Origin: a virus | Strand: one strand, 5' to 3' | IMG/VR virus record: IMGVR_UViG_3300043449_000332 | Coordinates: 1-51,693 of that record | Length of the DNA stretch: 51,693 nucleotides | Shown: positions 41,401 to 47,087 of the stretch, piece after piece | How positions within the stretch are numbered: position 1 is the stretch's first letter | Layout of the letters: the number at the start of each line of letters is the position of its first letter | Program-made: the position numbers and the translations under genes | The notes under the pieces: model-generated | The model's input: the letters and a program-made list of their open reading frames with translations, nothing else | The model's database searches: none | What the model was told of the DNA's origin: nothing

Positions 41401-43157
41401 TGGACTACTACCTGACCGAGCCAATTCGCACGGCAAGGAAGACCATCAACGAGGCTGATGCCATGCTCGAGAAGGATGGTATGACCAAGCAGGAGCGTGA
41501 TGTTCTCAAGGCGATACGTAACTCGTTCGAGTCAGCCGTTCGTAACACGCTCGTAGCCCGGTTCCATAACAACACATTCGCTGACGAGGTGGTGAACTTT
41601 GTTACCAAGCAGGGATACCGCTCGGTACTCGCAAGCACCACAAGGTGGGTGGCGGAACTTACGTCAAATATGGGCTTCATACTTTTCGCTGACCGCAATT
41701 CTTGGCTTAACGGCGTGAAGAACTACTCCGACATCACGATGTCCCCGAGTTCAATAGACGTTCTTACAAATCTCAAGAGCACTCAGTCCGCTCGACTGTA
41801 TCCATCCGATACGTTGTCGGGTCGATTGATTGACACGTCGATTATGAACCAATCGTCGGGTATGAAGGGTGGCCGTGCGAAGAGTGCGTTTGCAAATGCA
41901 ACCCAACGCATCTATAACAACACGCTGAAGAAGTACAAGAACTTTGTTGAGACCACAGCCGACTCACTCATCTCCACGCCGGATAAGATTATGATGAGGC
42001 CGTATTGGTTTGGCTCGTTCGCTACCGAGTTCAAGAAGATTACAGGAGTAGACCCTGACTTCGACAAGATAGCGGCCAACGACGAGGCGTATATGACAGA
42101 GAATGCAGACGCACTCGAGCAGTCAACAAAGACAGCGGACGAGAAGAGCGTACTTGCCGGAGCATCCGACAATCCGTTCATGGGCATACTCAAGGGTCAG
42201 ATTACTCCCGACATGAATGCGTTCCTGAAGGCGTTCAATACGTTCAACAACTACATGACACGCTTCCTTATCTATGAATACTCTACCGCACGGACAGGAA
42301 TCATGGCCGCAATGGGTAACGGTATGGTCAGCAGGAAGCAGGGTGCGGCGCTACTTGGTGGCGTTGCAACAAGGATGGTGGTGTACTCGCTTCTTACAGG
42401 CACGTTGAGTAACGCACTCGTCGGACTGTTCGTTGACGACGAGGACGAGGACGATGACAAGGATGTGCTTCAGAAGGTGGGTCAGGCCATGGCCTCCGGC
42501 ATGACATCGCTCTTGATTGGCCGAGACTTCGGTAACGCAACACGGACGGTAGTAAACTACGGCGTAGAGAAGATGAACGAGGAGTTCCTTACAGGTCTAC
42601 GCAATGGAGAGTACGACCCATACAAGGACGCCATCGCATACTCTGCCTTCCAAGGTCAGAGCGACAAGGCCACACTTCAGGACTACCTGATTAACATGGC
42701 CGGGCCGCTCACTCCCGTGGCAAAGACCACGGCACTGATTGTCAAGAAGGCGACAGAGGGGCCAAAGAAGGAGGCGGCGGCGATTGGAAGGAGGGAGAAG
42801 GAGATAAATGTCCGCATCCCGTTGGAGGTTCTTGGTAATGCCGGACTCGTGCCGCTTTACAAGGACATCAGGAAGGTCGTCCTCGCTGACATCTACAAGG
42901 GGATGAAGAAGGAATTGAAGGGGGATGGTAAGAAGGATTCTATGGGTATGACAAAGACCGACATGGAACGCTACTTCCCTGAAATGTACAACTCAATATA
43001 CGGCCCGGGTACTGCAAACTACGAGATAGAGCAGATAGAAAAAAGGTACGAAAAGCAGTTGAACGATATTGAGAGGAGATTAAAGGACGAGATGTATAAC
43101 TACACCCCGAAGAAAAGCGATAAGAAAAGGGGTGAGAAATACCCGTGGCAACAGTAA
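32472..43157 (+). CDS. giant polyvalent internal virion protein (3561 residues)
   Basis: One uninterrupted frame, likely ejected into the host. Order seen: an N-terminal pair of repeats (LYNRAVSLGYKKGQGEFVNL and MYSYVQSMGYKKSAEDFEVL); Pro/Ser linker (about 65-105); helical part with a hydrophobic stretch near 500-560; zinc peptidase with HEVAH at 1207-1211 and EE at 1258-1259, as in the MPTase-PolyVal group; cassette A (about 1357-1677); cassette B (1682-1962, DUF7178-like: GKTGFFNQYFGVS ... GYIAHHAIWDSIKG); cassette C (1967-2166, ADP-ribosyltransferase-like); cassette D (2171-2227); then long helical coils and a hydrophobic segment near 3270-3330. Cassettes are separated by SRPQ/SKAQ tetrapeptides at 1353, 1678, 1963, 2167 and 2228. 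Cassettes A and C are more AT-rich than their surroundings. Peptidase and transferase activities are inferred. Confidence 0.85.
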   Translation: MDQQVIQDLYNRAVSLGYKKGQGEFVNLIHTDQEVFNDMYSYVQSMGYKKSAEDFEVLIGKKKREDVPRAEKTTPSPKPAGTASPSAVGSSEQPTPPSPKPVEEFKGFSQEQLFGLQKSAKEAPEVARIESEVNIPKREKILKEADREFSAFKAATSSEEDFASSLGKVNKELVDFDEDYIAPQLNYMFGNYGFKFEQALPGQEAIEVVAPNGKKKVISVDTFSDKKDLESSNELKAFIEQNKPKIVSMANQYSQYEKKFNSEEEVAKSFKMINEEANALAQEQRSVAERYAAVQREMEYLSTPAAKSSPDYAERLAKFNADSQEINNSIKQLSAKESDVQVKQRKLEKSVGMYTEMKSEQGGMFGAMLNSMFGSIGSSAAGKTNLFNDLVTAVIPLEYQMGDEAYRKSFIEKAIANGISVPPTLSKENFNSWVDKLDEGTRDKIDSNILDENRKTLKNEMLPVVRTGLTQIIGDKGTTKEYIQKKQEEYIAGGLIGLAGSAPAIALSMGAAPVGMSEFFFLGMDATMQQMNAPEFKDVSETEKYAVAVPVGIVNAVLEEFGLRNVIGKSGVVNNILTRALNKSTKTTTAKTFKELVENEIESDVTRGVLTIGAAGLAEAETGAAQAAAEIGIQEIYNTVKEKKLFQTPNSMGEFVDDVLKSGVQEAVGGFVMGMPSAISTAYNENNYEGVTDAHLEAFRAFANDENVRSAFGIKLKNDINSGKITAEQARRELDGYTAAAGLLNSLPDDLSNPQKRKAIGLLQERKKLENEIQNKDEALTKKQRTRIAEINTELESIAEAPVEPVAPTEAQTVAPTMTLEEVQPNVGIETADFLSREKERLIANIQGDEEFYNEQKSKYEQKNVVSRVIDRLLGTAPSYDSYVGENKKRLQLLESDPVKYLEEQLAEEKEIAKNNRSIADETGDAEDISLANYIENIRVPQAQERLDNLKTQINAIQKPSTEEGVLRRQEPEMGLRQVGEGDQGQEVAQAAVPTQEGVVSSRTLEEEVSMLEDMLSEEEQVDVVNEFGEPVDTVDDAKAALSRGDFVYVIDEMTETPTLVSDVTMLDNYTPENIAVVSRTNMPGAQEQVQPTGAPQLLGVEVGPGSLVVSDTQAMADLRSRTTDARKSSVLNMAEKAIRTLKSIFPDMDIVLHENSESYRSALGKLGIDGRGSRGTFNYGVGTDGKILGGRVDIDLSSADAVTVAHEVAHAVMLKVFGENPALFKDFRNRVSKVLSESTVAELNDFASQYGDTNSHEEFLVQLAGLMSEQGSKIPSTIVQKIAAIINDVVSKITNGAVIPFEGAVKTQEVVDFLNTMSSAIAAGEAIDVDAKSINAIKEGVSSNIGSPTIISRPQKYGSELKFPKTPLPLSFVTESDKIDINALIDDIIKKNQTVWFWMADQLGRGEYYDNVVNGVHYLDAGPSFALDPQNREKKILWASGLAEKTLNNQIEKADYIFFISGSPERAKLFNKSVLNLVAKRIEKKSSFKKFKNAINSFGVETEDLKTIKEALSDAQSFDDIVNTTKRKPFLIALDNISRLKTEKKGSLKELLSSFNALIDLNELRDGFYRENGFDQNDIMLVGKPTGLGGRAPHSTYETAILGEVVGVPDRKVDSWQIMPQEIKDKYKSLQGREGKTKSQQAKIIAAEIGVVRTLGANKLVEQFEKASDKNKPKIKSKAQVAVHKDTGFVPVGFWVEQLRDKTKYLDDVVKHILDAREQLKKGNVNERKVVKAYLITIASKVAQGSTYDAFVKKSGDISKVFVEKVGGKDWVRPEGAAAAYLITPDGEKLTDDIVSGKATYEQIKKLFLYVGQGLYDSKTEDVVKTINSGGIKKMTDLFNTNKGSDFNELYDGARKNLSGVAGGKTGFFNQYFGVSARGVVDARQLNAWVAGQMTLTEEQKKRIKKVAASEKLSNQLLGFIEQVGIELGYPKDLAGYIAHHAIWDSIKGDITKHEGEYTVVSKAQKVSDNVKNALSEIESGKGGQALQNAVSDLGLALHSTKDGKWDKVDESKIAGGNRAVYGWGVYFTPDRYKYEEFGGRDINKLVGIRTSDFNFIDTDKKLSDNLVSQIEEASKNKDLSERHRFIADSILRLNKKYSGSTLDNLMKYFLSDVNPSFEKETSLFFKKIGYDGFKNANQYVLFNFDKGKIYSDIKSLIQESYKVVSKAQVKDEGAGKEKYKVAIVFKSRFGGRKAKPYEFNDKRHFENWLKKYGDKYDISDIYELNSKAQLSRLRGVERIVELGRASGFSDDAITTVLQKKGYSQADIDEALKTKKAASKVVVEETFADGYGRMMGEVDGIIEKGLNRGSTQEQILDNVINYIQGSKVYENATDVQREQLIRDARAAFGKKEKAAPKVERILGTLKDVKKVTMSEYALLKKQIKDYAKGAKEATTAWKRASQGITADLRELVKAGKITTKQAVAVLRRFSNVNMFDPNSIESFVNYMTKVFENADYAERISNLRKKLKLAKDSASRKIGIAESLYPMLSRMLSIDPSMIPDSVLNDYASVVEMLGKRDAVIRLNEIGDVTNTVRGVLEAVDEELSTLETLMGVFEQYPDKVFDNNGDIQFAETIDSMVEDGTITDADAKILRKYKGKVMPRAQRAKKTEQELADEKDEMLKALGEVDIDPNKLATQDERNLARELQKLKDSDAVNELSNSELEKLLLVIDNINNGYLPHYAQLMKERMNSINDSKPLENSVKKAKPLPISSLYSRLKSILMKNSNAIEVMVQRTPLFYIDQVFGDFKTKDIFNSVLKRISQAMSAFNTAIQRVEDKLNNALDEVAKSHGNDPNKTRMSSYKMMAYMLQLEFQSNPDSKQVNPSADFIKATIKHIRDGKTNLSEMDADMLQEILDKFSDSEGNIDADKLFKSFNGAEKNALDTIKGINVDMRDKAVFTSHIIRGDKMNPLNNYVHHNVLHDNMPSESISGITSAEEFNNMMQPSTRGKSLISRTKGVKPLDFNIFSATQRGANYVLMDYYLTEPIRTARKTINEADAMLEKDGMTKQERDVLKAIRNSFESAVRNTLVARFHNNTFADEVVNFVTKQGYRSVLASTTRWVAELTSNMGFILFADRNSWLNGVKNYSDITMSPSSIDVLTNLKSTQSARLYPSDTLSGRLIDTSIMNQSSGMKGGRAKSAFANATQRIYNNTLKKYKNFVETTADSLISTPDKIMMRPYWFGSFATEFKKITGVDPDFDKIAANDEAYMTENADALEQSTKTADEKSVLAGASDNPFMGILKGQITPDMNAFLKAFNTFNNYMTRFLIYEYSTARTGIMAAMGNGMVSRKQGAALLGGVATRMVVYSLLTGTLSNALVGLFVDDEDEDDDKDVLQKVGQAMASGMTSLLIGRDFGNATRTVVNYGVEKMNEEFLTGLRNGEYDPYKDAIAYSAFQGQSDKATLQDYLINMAGPLTPVAKTTALIVKKATEGPKKEAAAIGRREKEINVRIPLEVLGNAGLVPLYKDIRKVVLADIYKGMKKELKGDGKKDSMGMTKTDMERYFPEMYNSIYGPGTANYEIEQIEKRYEKQLNDIERRLKDEMYNYTPKKSDKKRGEKYPWQQ
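35469..35484. repeat. 16-bp palindrome, copy 8
   Basis: GTGTCTTCGAGGACAC inside the giant gene, translated VSSRT, about residues 1000-1005, in a linker-like stretch ahead of the peptidase. Confidence 0.9.
38351..38369. repeat. 19-bp direct repeat, left border of the ART-like cassette
   Basis: GGTAGTATCCAAGGCGCAG. The partner at 38963-38981 differs at one base and lies exactly 612 bases (204 codons) away, so loss or exchange of the piece between them keeps the frame. Confidence 0.85.
38963..38981. repeat. 19-bp direct repeat, right border of the ART-like cassette
   Basis: GGTAGTGTCCAAGGCGCAG; encodes VVSKAQ as in the left copy. A shorter relative (TCGAAGGCGCAG) follows at 39153 and TCAAAGGCTCAG at 37503. 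Confidence 0.85.
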
Positions 43158-43571
43158 TTAAGTGAACCTGATGTAGCGGATGTTGCTCTGCTTGTCGTAG
43201 TATGCCATCATCTCCTCGTCGTGGTGTGCCCCACTCCTTGGGGTGCGACCACCGAACATGACAGTACCACGAATCTTTGTGATGTCAGCATAGAAGATTC
43301 CATCCTCGCAAGCCCATACAACTATTGGTTTCATGTGCTTGTCCATCAGTTTCACTAACTTCCTAAGGGCAATAGGTAAGGGGAAGGCGTCCGCCATGTG
43401 GCGTATCCTTCCCTTTACCTCAACATAACCGACAACCCTGCCCTCTTTGTCAAGCATCTTGTAGTCCACATCGGACTGAGTCAACTTAACAAATTCGAGA
43501 TTGAAAGTCTTAGCAAATAGTTCTATGGCTTTCCTTTCACGGGCAAGGTCTACCTCGGTTTCAAACTTCAT
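43158..43571 (-). CDS. PD-(D/E)XK nuclease-like protein
   Basis: 137 residues. The core D-V-D-Y-K-M-L-D-x-E-G-R-V-V-G-Y-V-E-V-K-G-R has the Asp ... Glu-x-Lys arrangement of restriction-endonuclease-fold nucleases, preceded by the helix ERKAIELFAKTFNLEFVKL. The C-terminal half (MKPIVVWACEDGIFYADITK) could be the remaining strands. It is the last gene of the leftward unit and meets the rightward giant gene with no base between the stop codons. A DNA-processing or host-DNA-degradation role is inferred from the active-site pattern. Confidence 0.7.
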   Translation of the reverse strand: MKFETEVDLARERKAIELFAKTFNLEFVKLTQSDVDYKMLDKEGRVVGYVEVKGRIRHMADAFPLPIALRKLVKLMDKHMKPIVVWACEDGIFYADITKIRGTVMFGGRTPRSGAHHDEEMMAYYDKQSNIRYIRFT

Positions 43572-44104
43572 TTGTAATTAAGCATAGCATTAAGGCGGTT
43601 GTACACTACCTCTTCATCCCCGAAACGGACGCTATTGCACAGCAGGTCTACTATGCGCTCGAACTTCCTGTACTTTTTCAGGGCGTTCTTCATCTCTATA
43701 TTCTCCTTGAGCAGTACGGCGTTCTTTGCCTGAAGGCTTTCCAATATCGGCCTCATCTGATTCTCACGAAGCGTTGTGATTGGCTCCCTTCCTGTAAGGA
43801 ATGACTCCCGGCACTCCGAGTACCTCCTGAGTAGGTGAGGAAACTGTTCGAGAAGGTTCTCTATGTTCCTGTTGTAGTAGATTACCGTTGCGTGGTTCTT
43901 ATTAAGGAACTTACCAATGGATGTCAACGAGTGACCACGGTCTGAGAGTATTTTCGAGAACACCATACGGGCTTCCACCTGTGTTTGGTATCTCCTTGGC
44001 GCAAGTAACTCGGTACAGAAGACTGCATTGACAATCCTCATTAGTTCATTCTTCTCTGTCTTGATTACGTCCATCTCCACGATAGACTTCTGTTCTGATT
44101 CCAT
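43568..44104 (-). CDS. DnaA domain-IV-like DNA-binding protein
   Basis: 178 residues. VEARMVFSKILSDRGHSLTS, IGKFLNKNHATVIYYNRNI is a clear match in layout to the C-terminal DNA-binding domain of DnaA (helix, then S-L-x-x-I-G, then N/D-H-A/S-T-V-I). The AAA+ ATPase part of DnaA is absent. A C-terminal coiled coil follows (QAKNAVLLKENIEMKNALKK). Such proteins may bind DnaA-box-like sites at a phage origin or block host initiation. Start is at 44104 or at MDV, 44074, which would shorten the overlap with the preceding gene. A second protein of this type lies at the window's right end. Confidence 0.75.
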   Translation of the reverse strand: MESEQKSIVEMDVIKTEKNELMRIVNAVFCTELLAPRRYQTQVEARMVFSKILSDRGHSLTSIGKFLNKNHATVIYYNRNIENLLEQFPHLLRRYSECRESFLTGREPITTLRENQMRPILESLQAKNAVLLKENIEMKNALKKYRKFERIVDLLCNSVRFGDEEVVYNRLNAMLNYK

Positions 44105-44321
44105 GTGATTTTAGTTCTTTGAGTCTGTATTCTTGAAGTTTTGATAGTTTACCGTCACTGCGTTTCACCTCAACAAACAACACGTCAGAGTCCTTAGGTA
44201 TTGCAATGAGGTCGGGTATCCCATTCTTGTTGGTCTTCACCAACTTGATGACATAGTATCCCTCGGCCTCGAGTTCCTTTATCCTCTTCGACTGTATCTG
44301 TTGTTCGGTCATCTTATTCAT
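44046..44321 (-). CDS. VRR-NUC domain nuclease
   Basis: 91 residues, a whole VRR-NUC domain of the kind encoded alone in many phages: LEAEGYYVIKLVKTNKNGIP, D-L-I-A-I-P, then LFVEVKRSDGKLSKLQEYRL, with the G-x-P-D ... E-V-K catalytic pattern of the PD-(D/E)XK superfamily. In phages such proteins are thought to resolve branched DNA before packaging. It starts inside the stop region of the preceding small membrane protein gene (8-base overlap). Assignment is firm; the substrate is inferred. Confidence 0.85.
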   Translation of the reverse strand: MNKMTEQQIQSKRIKELEAEGYYVIKLVKTNKNGIPDLIAIPKDSDVLFVEVKRSDGKLSKLQEYRLKELKSHGIRTEVYRGDGRNQDREE

Positions 44322-44442
44322 TCGGTTTCAGTTCATCACCATCGCTATCACGCAGTGATGACTTGCATCTGAGGAACGCAGCAAGTATCGCTATTGCTGC
44401 AACCACATTGATTGCTCCTATAATATACATAAATATCTTCAT
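44314..44442 (-). CDS. small membrane protein, 42 residues
   Basis: Sequence begins MKIFMYIIGAINVVAAIAIL and ends RDSDGDELKPNE: one membrane helix of about 22 residues, then a short charged tail that would lie in the cytoplasm. Start overlaps the preceding stop (ATGA), and the stop overlaps the next start (ATGAATAA), so it is almost certainly a translated gene. Small single-span proteins in early phage operons often target host membrane enzymes or exclusion; here the function is unknown. Confidence 0.65.
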   Translation of the reverse strand: MKIFMYIIGAINVVAAIAILAAFLRCKSSLRDSDGDELKPNE

Positions 44443-44666
44443 ACGGCAAATAGTTTATTGTAGTATTCGTGTCCGTCGGAATACTTTTTAGAGTACCGAC
44501 CACTCTCCCAAGCATAGGCTATGTTCTGAGCCTCTGTCTCAGCAGCCTGACTCAGGTGTTCTTTCAACTCGATTAAATGTGGGATAAACTCGTCGTTCTG
44601 TCTGTCCTTTTTCAGCATGTCTATCTTCTGCTGAACCATCTTGAGTGTGCGTTTGATTGGTGTCAT
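44439..44666 (-). CDS. small helical protein, 75 residues
   Basis: MTPIKRTLKMVQQKIDMLKK begins a two-helix protein; it ends with W-E-S-G-R-Y-S-K-K-Y-S-D-G-H-E-Y-Y-N-K-L-F. The ending A-x-x-x-G-R/K-Y ... D/G-x-x-Y-Y-x-x-x-F is a layout I know from many small phage early proteins of unknown role. Its first 128 bases overlap the 3' part of the DUF3310 gene in another frame, an unusually long overlap. Confidence 0.65.
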   Translation of the reverse strand: MTPIKRTLKMVQQKIDMLKKDRQNDEFIPHLIELKEHLSQAAETEAQNIAYAWESGRYSKKYSDGHEYYNKLFAV

Positions 44667-44871
44667 TGGATTTTATTTGATTGATTTTACGGTTGAGATA
44701 CCAAGATGCTTTCTCGAGGTCTTCCAATTCACTGTTCTTCTTCCCGGCACGTGATATATACTTGACCACGTTGCCAAGGCAGAAATCTAATCCCCACGCC
44801 TCAATGACGTTTATTGTTTCATACGTCGGGTCTCCCGACTGATAATGCTTAGGATGGTTTACCTTACTCAT
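44539..44871 (-). CDS. DUF3310 protein
   Basis: 110 residues. The DUF3310 core covers about the first 60: NHPKHYQSGDPTYETINVIE, AWGLDFCLGNVVKYISRAGK, K-N-S-E-L-E-D-L-E-K-A-S-W-Y-L-N-R-K-I. The domain is common in phages and includes T7 gp1.7, a nucleotide-metabolism protein. The remaining 50 residues are low in complexity and lie in the overlap with the next gene, so they look like an out-of-frame extension. The function is probably in nucleotide metabolism, by family. Confidence 0.8.
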   Translation of the reverse strand: MSKVNHPKHYQSGDPTYETINVIEAWGLDFCLGNVVKYISRAGKKNSELEDLEKASWYLNRKINQIKSNDTNQTHTQDGSAEDRHAEKGQTERRVYPTFNRVERTPESGC

Positions 44872-45310
44872 ACTTTACTTCCTTTGGTTTCTGTTCCTGC
44901 TCCTTCCGTTGGATGAAGTCCTCCATCTTCTTGTTAATCTTGCTTGCGAACTCTGTAAACTTGGCGGTGTGAATGAACTTGTAGAACTCCTCGTGAAGGT
45001 ATCCGTTCAGCCACGCCTTGGTCTCCTCGTCCTCGATGTCACGGTCATCGGTTATCCTATGGGTCACGTGATATATCTCATGGCCTATTAGGTTGTGTGT
45101 CATAAACCGATAGTCCAACACCATCGCATAGTTTGCCGAGTTGATTGTCAGTGTGAATCCCTCTGCGGGGTCGTCGTCCCTTGGCATCTCCCCGCCATAC
45201 TTCTTGTGCAGGAACTTCTCCACCTTGTAGATGTCGTCGGACACAATGAAGTGCACATCGCAACTGAACGTGTTTACGTTAATCTTCTTTTGTACTTTGT
45301 GATAGGCCAT
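44864..45310 (-). CDS. HExxH metalloprotein, putative peptidase
   Basis: 148 residues. GHEIYHVTHRI at about residue 76 has the zinc-binding H-E-x-x-H motif, followed about 15 residues later by D-E-E-T-K-A-W-L-N-G-Y-L-H-E-E, which could supply the third ligand, as in small phage and ImmA-type peptidases. Short compared with characterised peptidases. Overlaps the helicase gene by 32 bases at its start. Could inactivate a host regulator or simply bind zinc; catalytic activity is inferred from the motif only. Confidence 0.65.
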   Translation of the reverse strand: MAYHKVQKKINVNTFSCDVHFIVSDDIYKVEKFLHKKYGGEMPRDDDPAEGFTLTINSANYAMVLDYRFMTHNLIGHEIYHVTHRITDDRDIEDEETKAWLNGYLHEEFYKFIHTAKFTEFASKINKKMEDFIQRKEQEQKPKEVKYE

Positions 45311-46757
45311 CTTTGAAGTGTGCTACGGTGTAGTCTTTCTTTTTAGTTACCGCCTTGTATATGTCGTACTCGATTCCGCCCTTTGAGAATACCCAATACA
45401 CGTTGTTATGCGTCCTGTCCTTGGTCGTCATCCTATCCCTGCTCTGCCAATAACTCGTGGCGCTGAAGTCGATGTTGTAGAATACCAAGCACTCGGCCTG
45501 ACGAAGTGATATACCCTCACGCCCGCTGACAATCTGAAGTGCGATGCTCTTATTAGTGTCCTCGAAGACACTCAGTTCGGTGGTCAGTAAGCAGTCTCCG
45601 AACACCTCCTCGAGTGCGTTGAGTTCCTCCTTGAACTTATAGAAGATACCAATCTTCTTGCCCTTGAAGTGTTCCCTGATAAACTCGGCCTTGCTTTTGT
45701 CAATCACCATCGACTCTCCGCTCTCGAACTTAATAGTTCCCGAGCACAGTTGGTGTACCTTCATCATCAACTTGACGGGGGTGTCGGCCAATATGATTTC
45801 GTTCTTGCCCTCGACCACCAAGTCTCGCTTGAGCCTGTCGATGAGTTGGTATGTGGACGGCTTCATCTCCACCTCCAATATGTGCTCCTCTATGGATACC
45901 TTGAATCCCGCCTGTCCCTGAGTGTACGATATGGTGTACGGCTTCATCTCCTCGAGGATGGTATCCAATCCATTGGAGTAGTCCCGTATCATCATCCCGT
46001 TTATCTTCTTGTCCCGAACCTTCACGTACTTGTGGCAGAACTTGTAGAAGTTCACGCACTCCTTGAACGGGTTGCCGGGTATCCCGTACACCTGATGGTA
46101 CATCTGAGAGTACGACTCGGGTGTCGGCGTTCCCGACATGAGGATGACATAGGGCTTATGCTTCTCTATGATGTCACGGACAGCAACGGCACGACCGCTC
46201 GGCTTTGGAAACGCACCCATACTGTGAGCCTCGTCAACAACCACCAAGTCCCACTTGACTGTCGGGTCTATGGTGTGAAGGCTCTCGTAGTTGATTATGT
46301 GGATGGCATACTTTGGCGATAGTATCTCGTAGTCCTGAGCGATTGAACCTATCGCCTTCTTCTTGGTGATGAACAGGACGGTTGATACGCCAAGTTTTTG
46401 AGCAATGCCGAGGCTCGTCAGGGTCTTGCCCGTCCTCACCTCCATGGCAAGGTACAGGAAGCCATGCTCTGAGATTATCTGATGACCCAACTCAATGATT
46501 CCGAGTTGGTAGTCACGGAAACTGAACGTGTATGACTCGCTCTTCTCGTGGAGCGACTTGTAGTATTCGCACGAGCGGAGTATCCTCTCCTCCAACTCCT
46601 TGGGGTTGTCGTACTTGTTCACCAAGGTGGTCTTGGCCGACTTGCCACTGCCGGACTTGACCTCCTTCTTTGCACTTATGACCCTGTACAGGGACTCGCA
46701 TCGCATCCACATATCGTAGTCCGAATATGCAGGAACTCTTTCTATTATGTCGTTCAT
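45279..46757 (-). CDS. SNF2/DEAD-type helicase
   Basis: 492 residues from the ATG at 46757, which overlaps the previous stop (ATGA); a further upstream start would overlap more. Motif I is MEVRTGKT with K111, motif II is DEAH at 175, motif III is MSGTPTPES, and motif VI is QSRDRMTTKD. This is a superfamily 2 translocase of the SNF2-like group found in phage replication blocks, moving on double-stranded DNA or remodelling protein-DNA complexes. Palindrome copy 9 lies within the C-terminal RecA lobe (SVFEDT). Overlap with the next gene is 32 bases. Confidence 0.85.
   Translation of the reverse strand: MNDIIERVPAYSDYDMWMRCESLYRVISAKKEVKSGSGKSAKTTLVNKYDNPKELEERILRSCEYYKSLHEKSESYTFSFRDYQLGIIELGHQIISEHGFLYLAMEVRTGKTLTSLGIAQKLGVSTVLFITKKKAIGSIAQDYEILSPKYAIHIINYESLHTIDPTVKWDLVVVDEAHSMGAFPKPSGRAVAVRDIIEKHKPYVILMSGTPTPESYSQMYHQVYGIPGNPFKECVNFYKFCHKYVKVRDKKINGMMIRDYSNGLDTILEEMKPYTISYTQGQAGFKVSIEEHILEVEMKPSTYQLIDRLKRDLVVEGKNEIILADTPVKLMMKVHQLCSGTIKFESGESMVIDKSKAEFIREHFKGKKIGIFYKFKEELNALEEVFGDCLLTTELSVFEDTNKSIALQIVSGREGISLRQAECLVFYNIDFSATSYWQSRDRMTTKDRTHNNVYWVFSKGGIEYDIYKAVTKKKDYTVAHFKDGLSQSTKED
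45558..45573. repeat. 16-bp palindrome, copy 9
   Basis: GTGTCCTCGAAGACAC inside the helicase gene; the coding strand reads SVFEDT. Confidence 0.9.
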
Positions 46758-47086
46758 CGTGTGATGCGTTTGCCGCAGTCGCCGCATCGCATCCTACGAG
46801 TGTACTCCGTTATCACGGGGTAGTAACACTCGCACTCCTGCTCCTTCGGCGTCCCGTCGGGGTTGTAGTTTTCGTCGAATATCTGCTTGAGTTCTGCACA
46901 GTACTCGAACATCTCGTGCTCTTGGAAGTAGAATATCATCATCTCCAAGGCGTTCGGGTTCATCTCGTTGGGGTCGTGGGCGAAGTACCCTATACCTGCG
47001 TTGAGCACGTCGTCGAACGTAGCCTTTCCTGTTATGACGTTGAATGAGTTAATCATTCCGACATGAATCATTTGGTGGTTTTCCAT
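46754..47086 (-). CDS. small protein with C-terminal zinc-ribbon cysteines
   Basis: 110 residues from the ATG at 47086, one base after the primase stop. The acidic helical part (NPNALEMMIFYFQEHEMFEY, C-A-E-L-K-Q-I-F-D) resembles small proteins of Bacteroidota phages with tandem TPR-like helices. The C terminus has C-E-C-Y-Y-P ... C-G-D-C-G-K-R, four cysteines that could form a zinc ribbon. It sits between primase-helicase and helicase genes, in the same transcript. Function not known; a replication accessory is plausible. Confidence 0.65.
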   Translation of the reverse strand: MENHQMIHVGMINSFNVITGKATFDDVLNAGIGYFAHDPNEMNPNALEMMIFYFQEHEMFEYCAELKQIFDENYNPDGTPKEQECECYYPVITEYTRRMRCGDCGKRITR

Positions 47087-47087
47087 C

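Noticed and set aside
45669-46322. 217-residue open frame antisense to the helicase gene
   Set aside because: Leu/Val/His-rich shadow of the true coding strand; the helicase frame has clear motifs and coupled starts.
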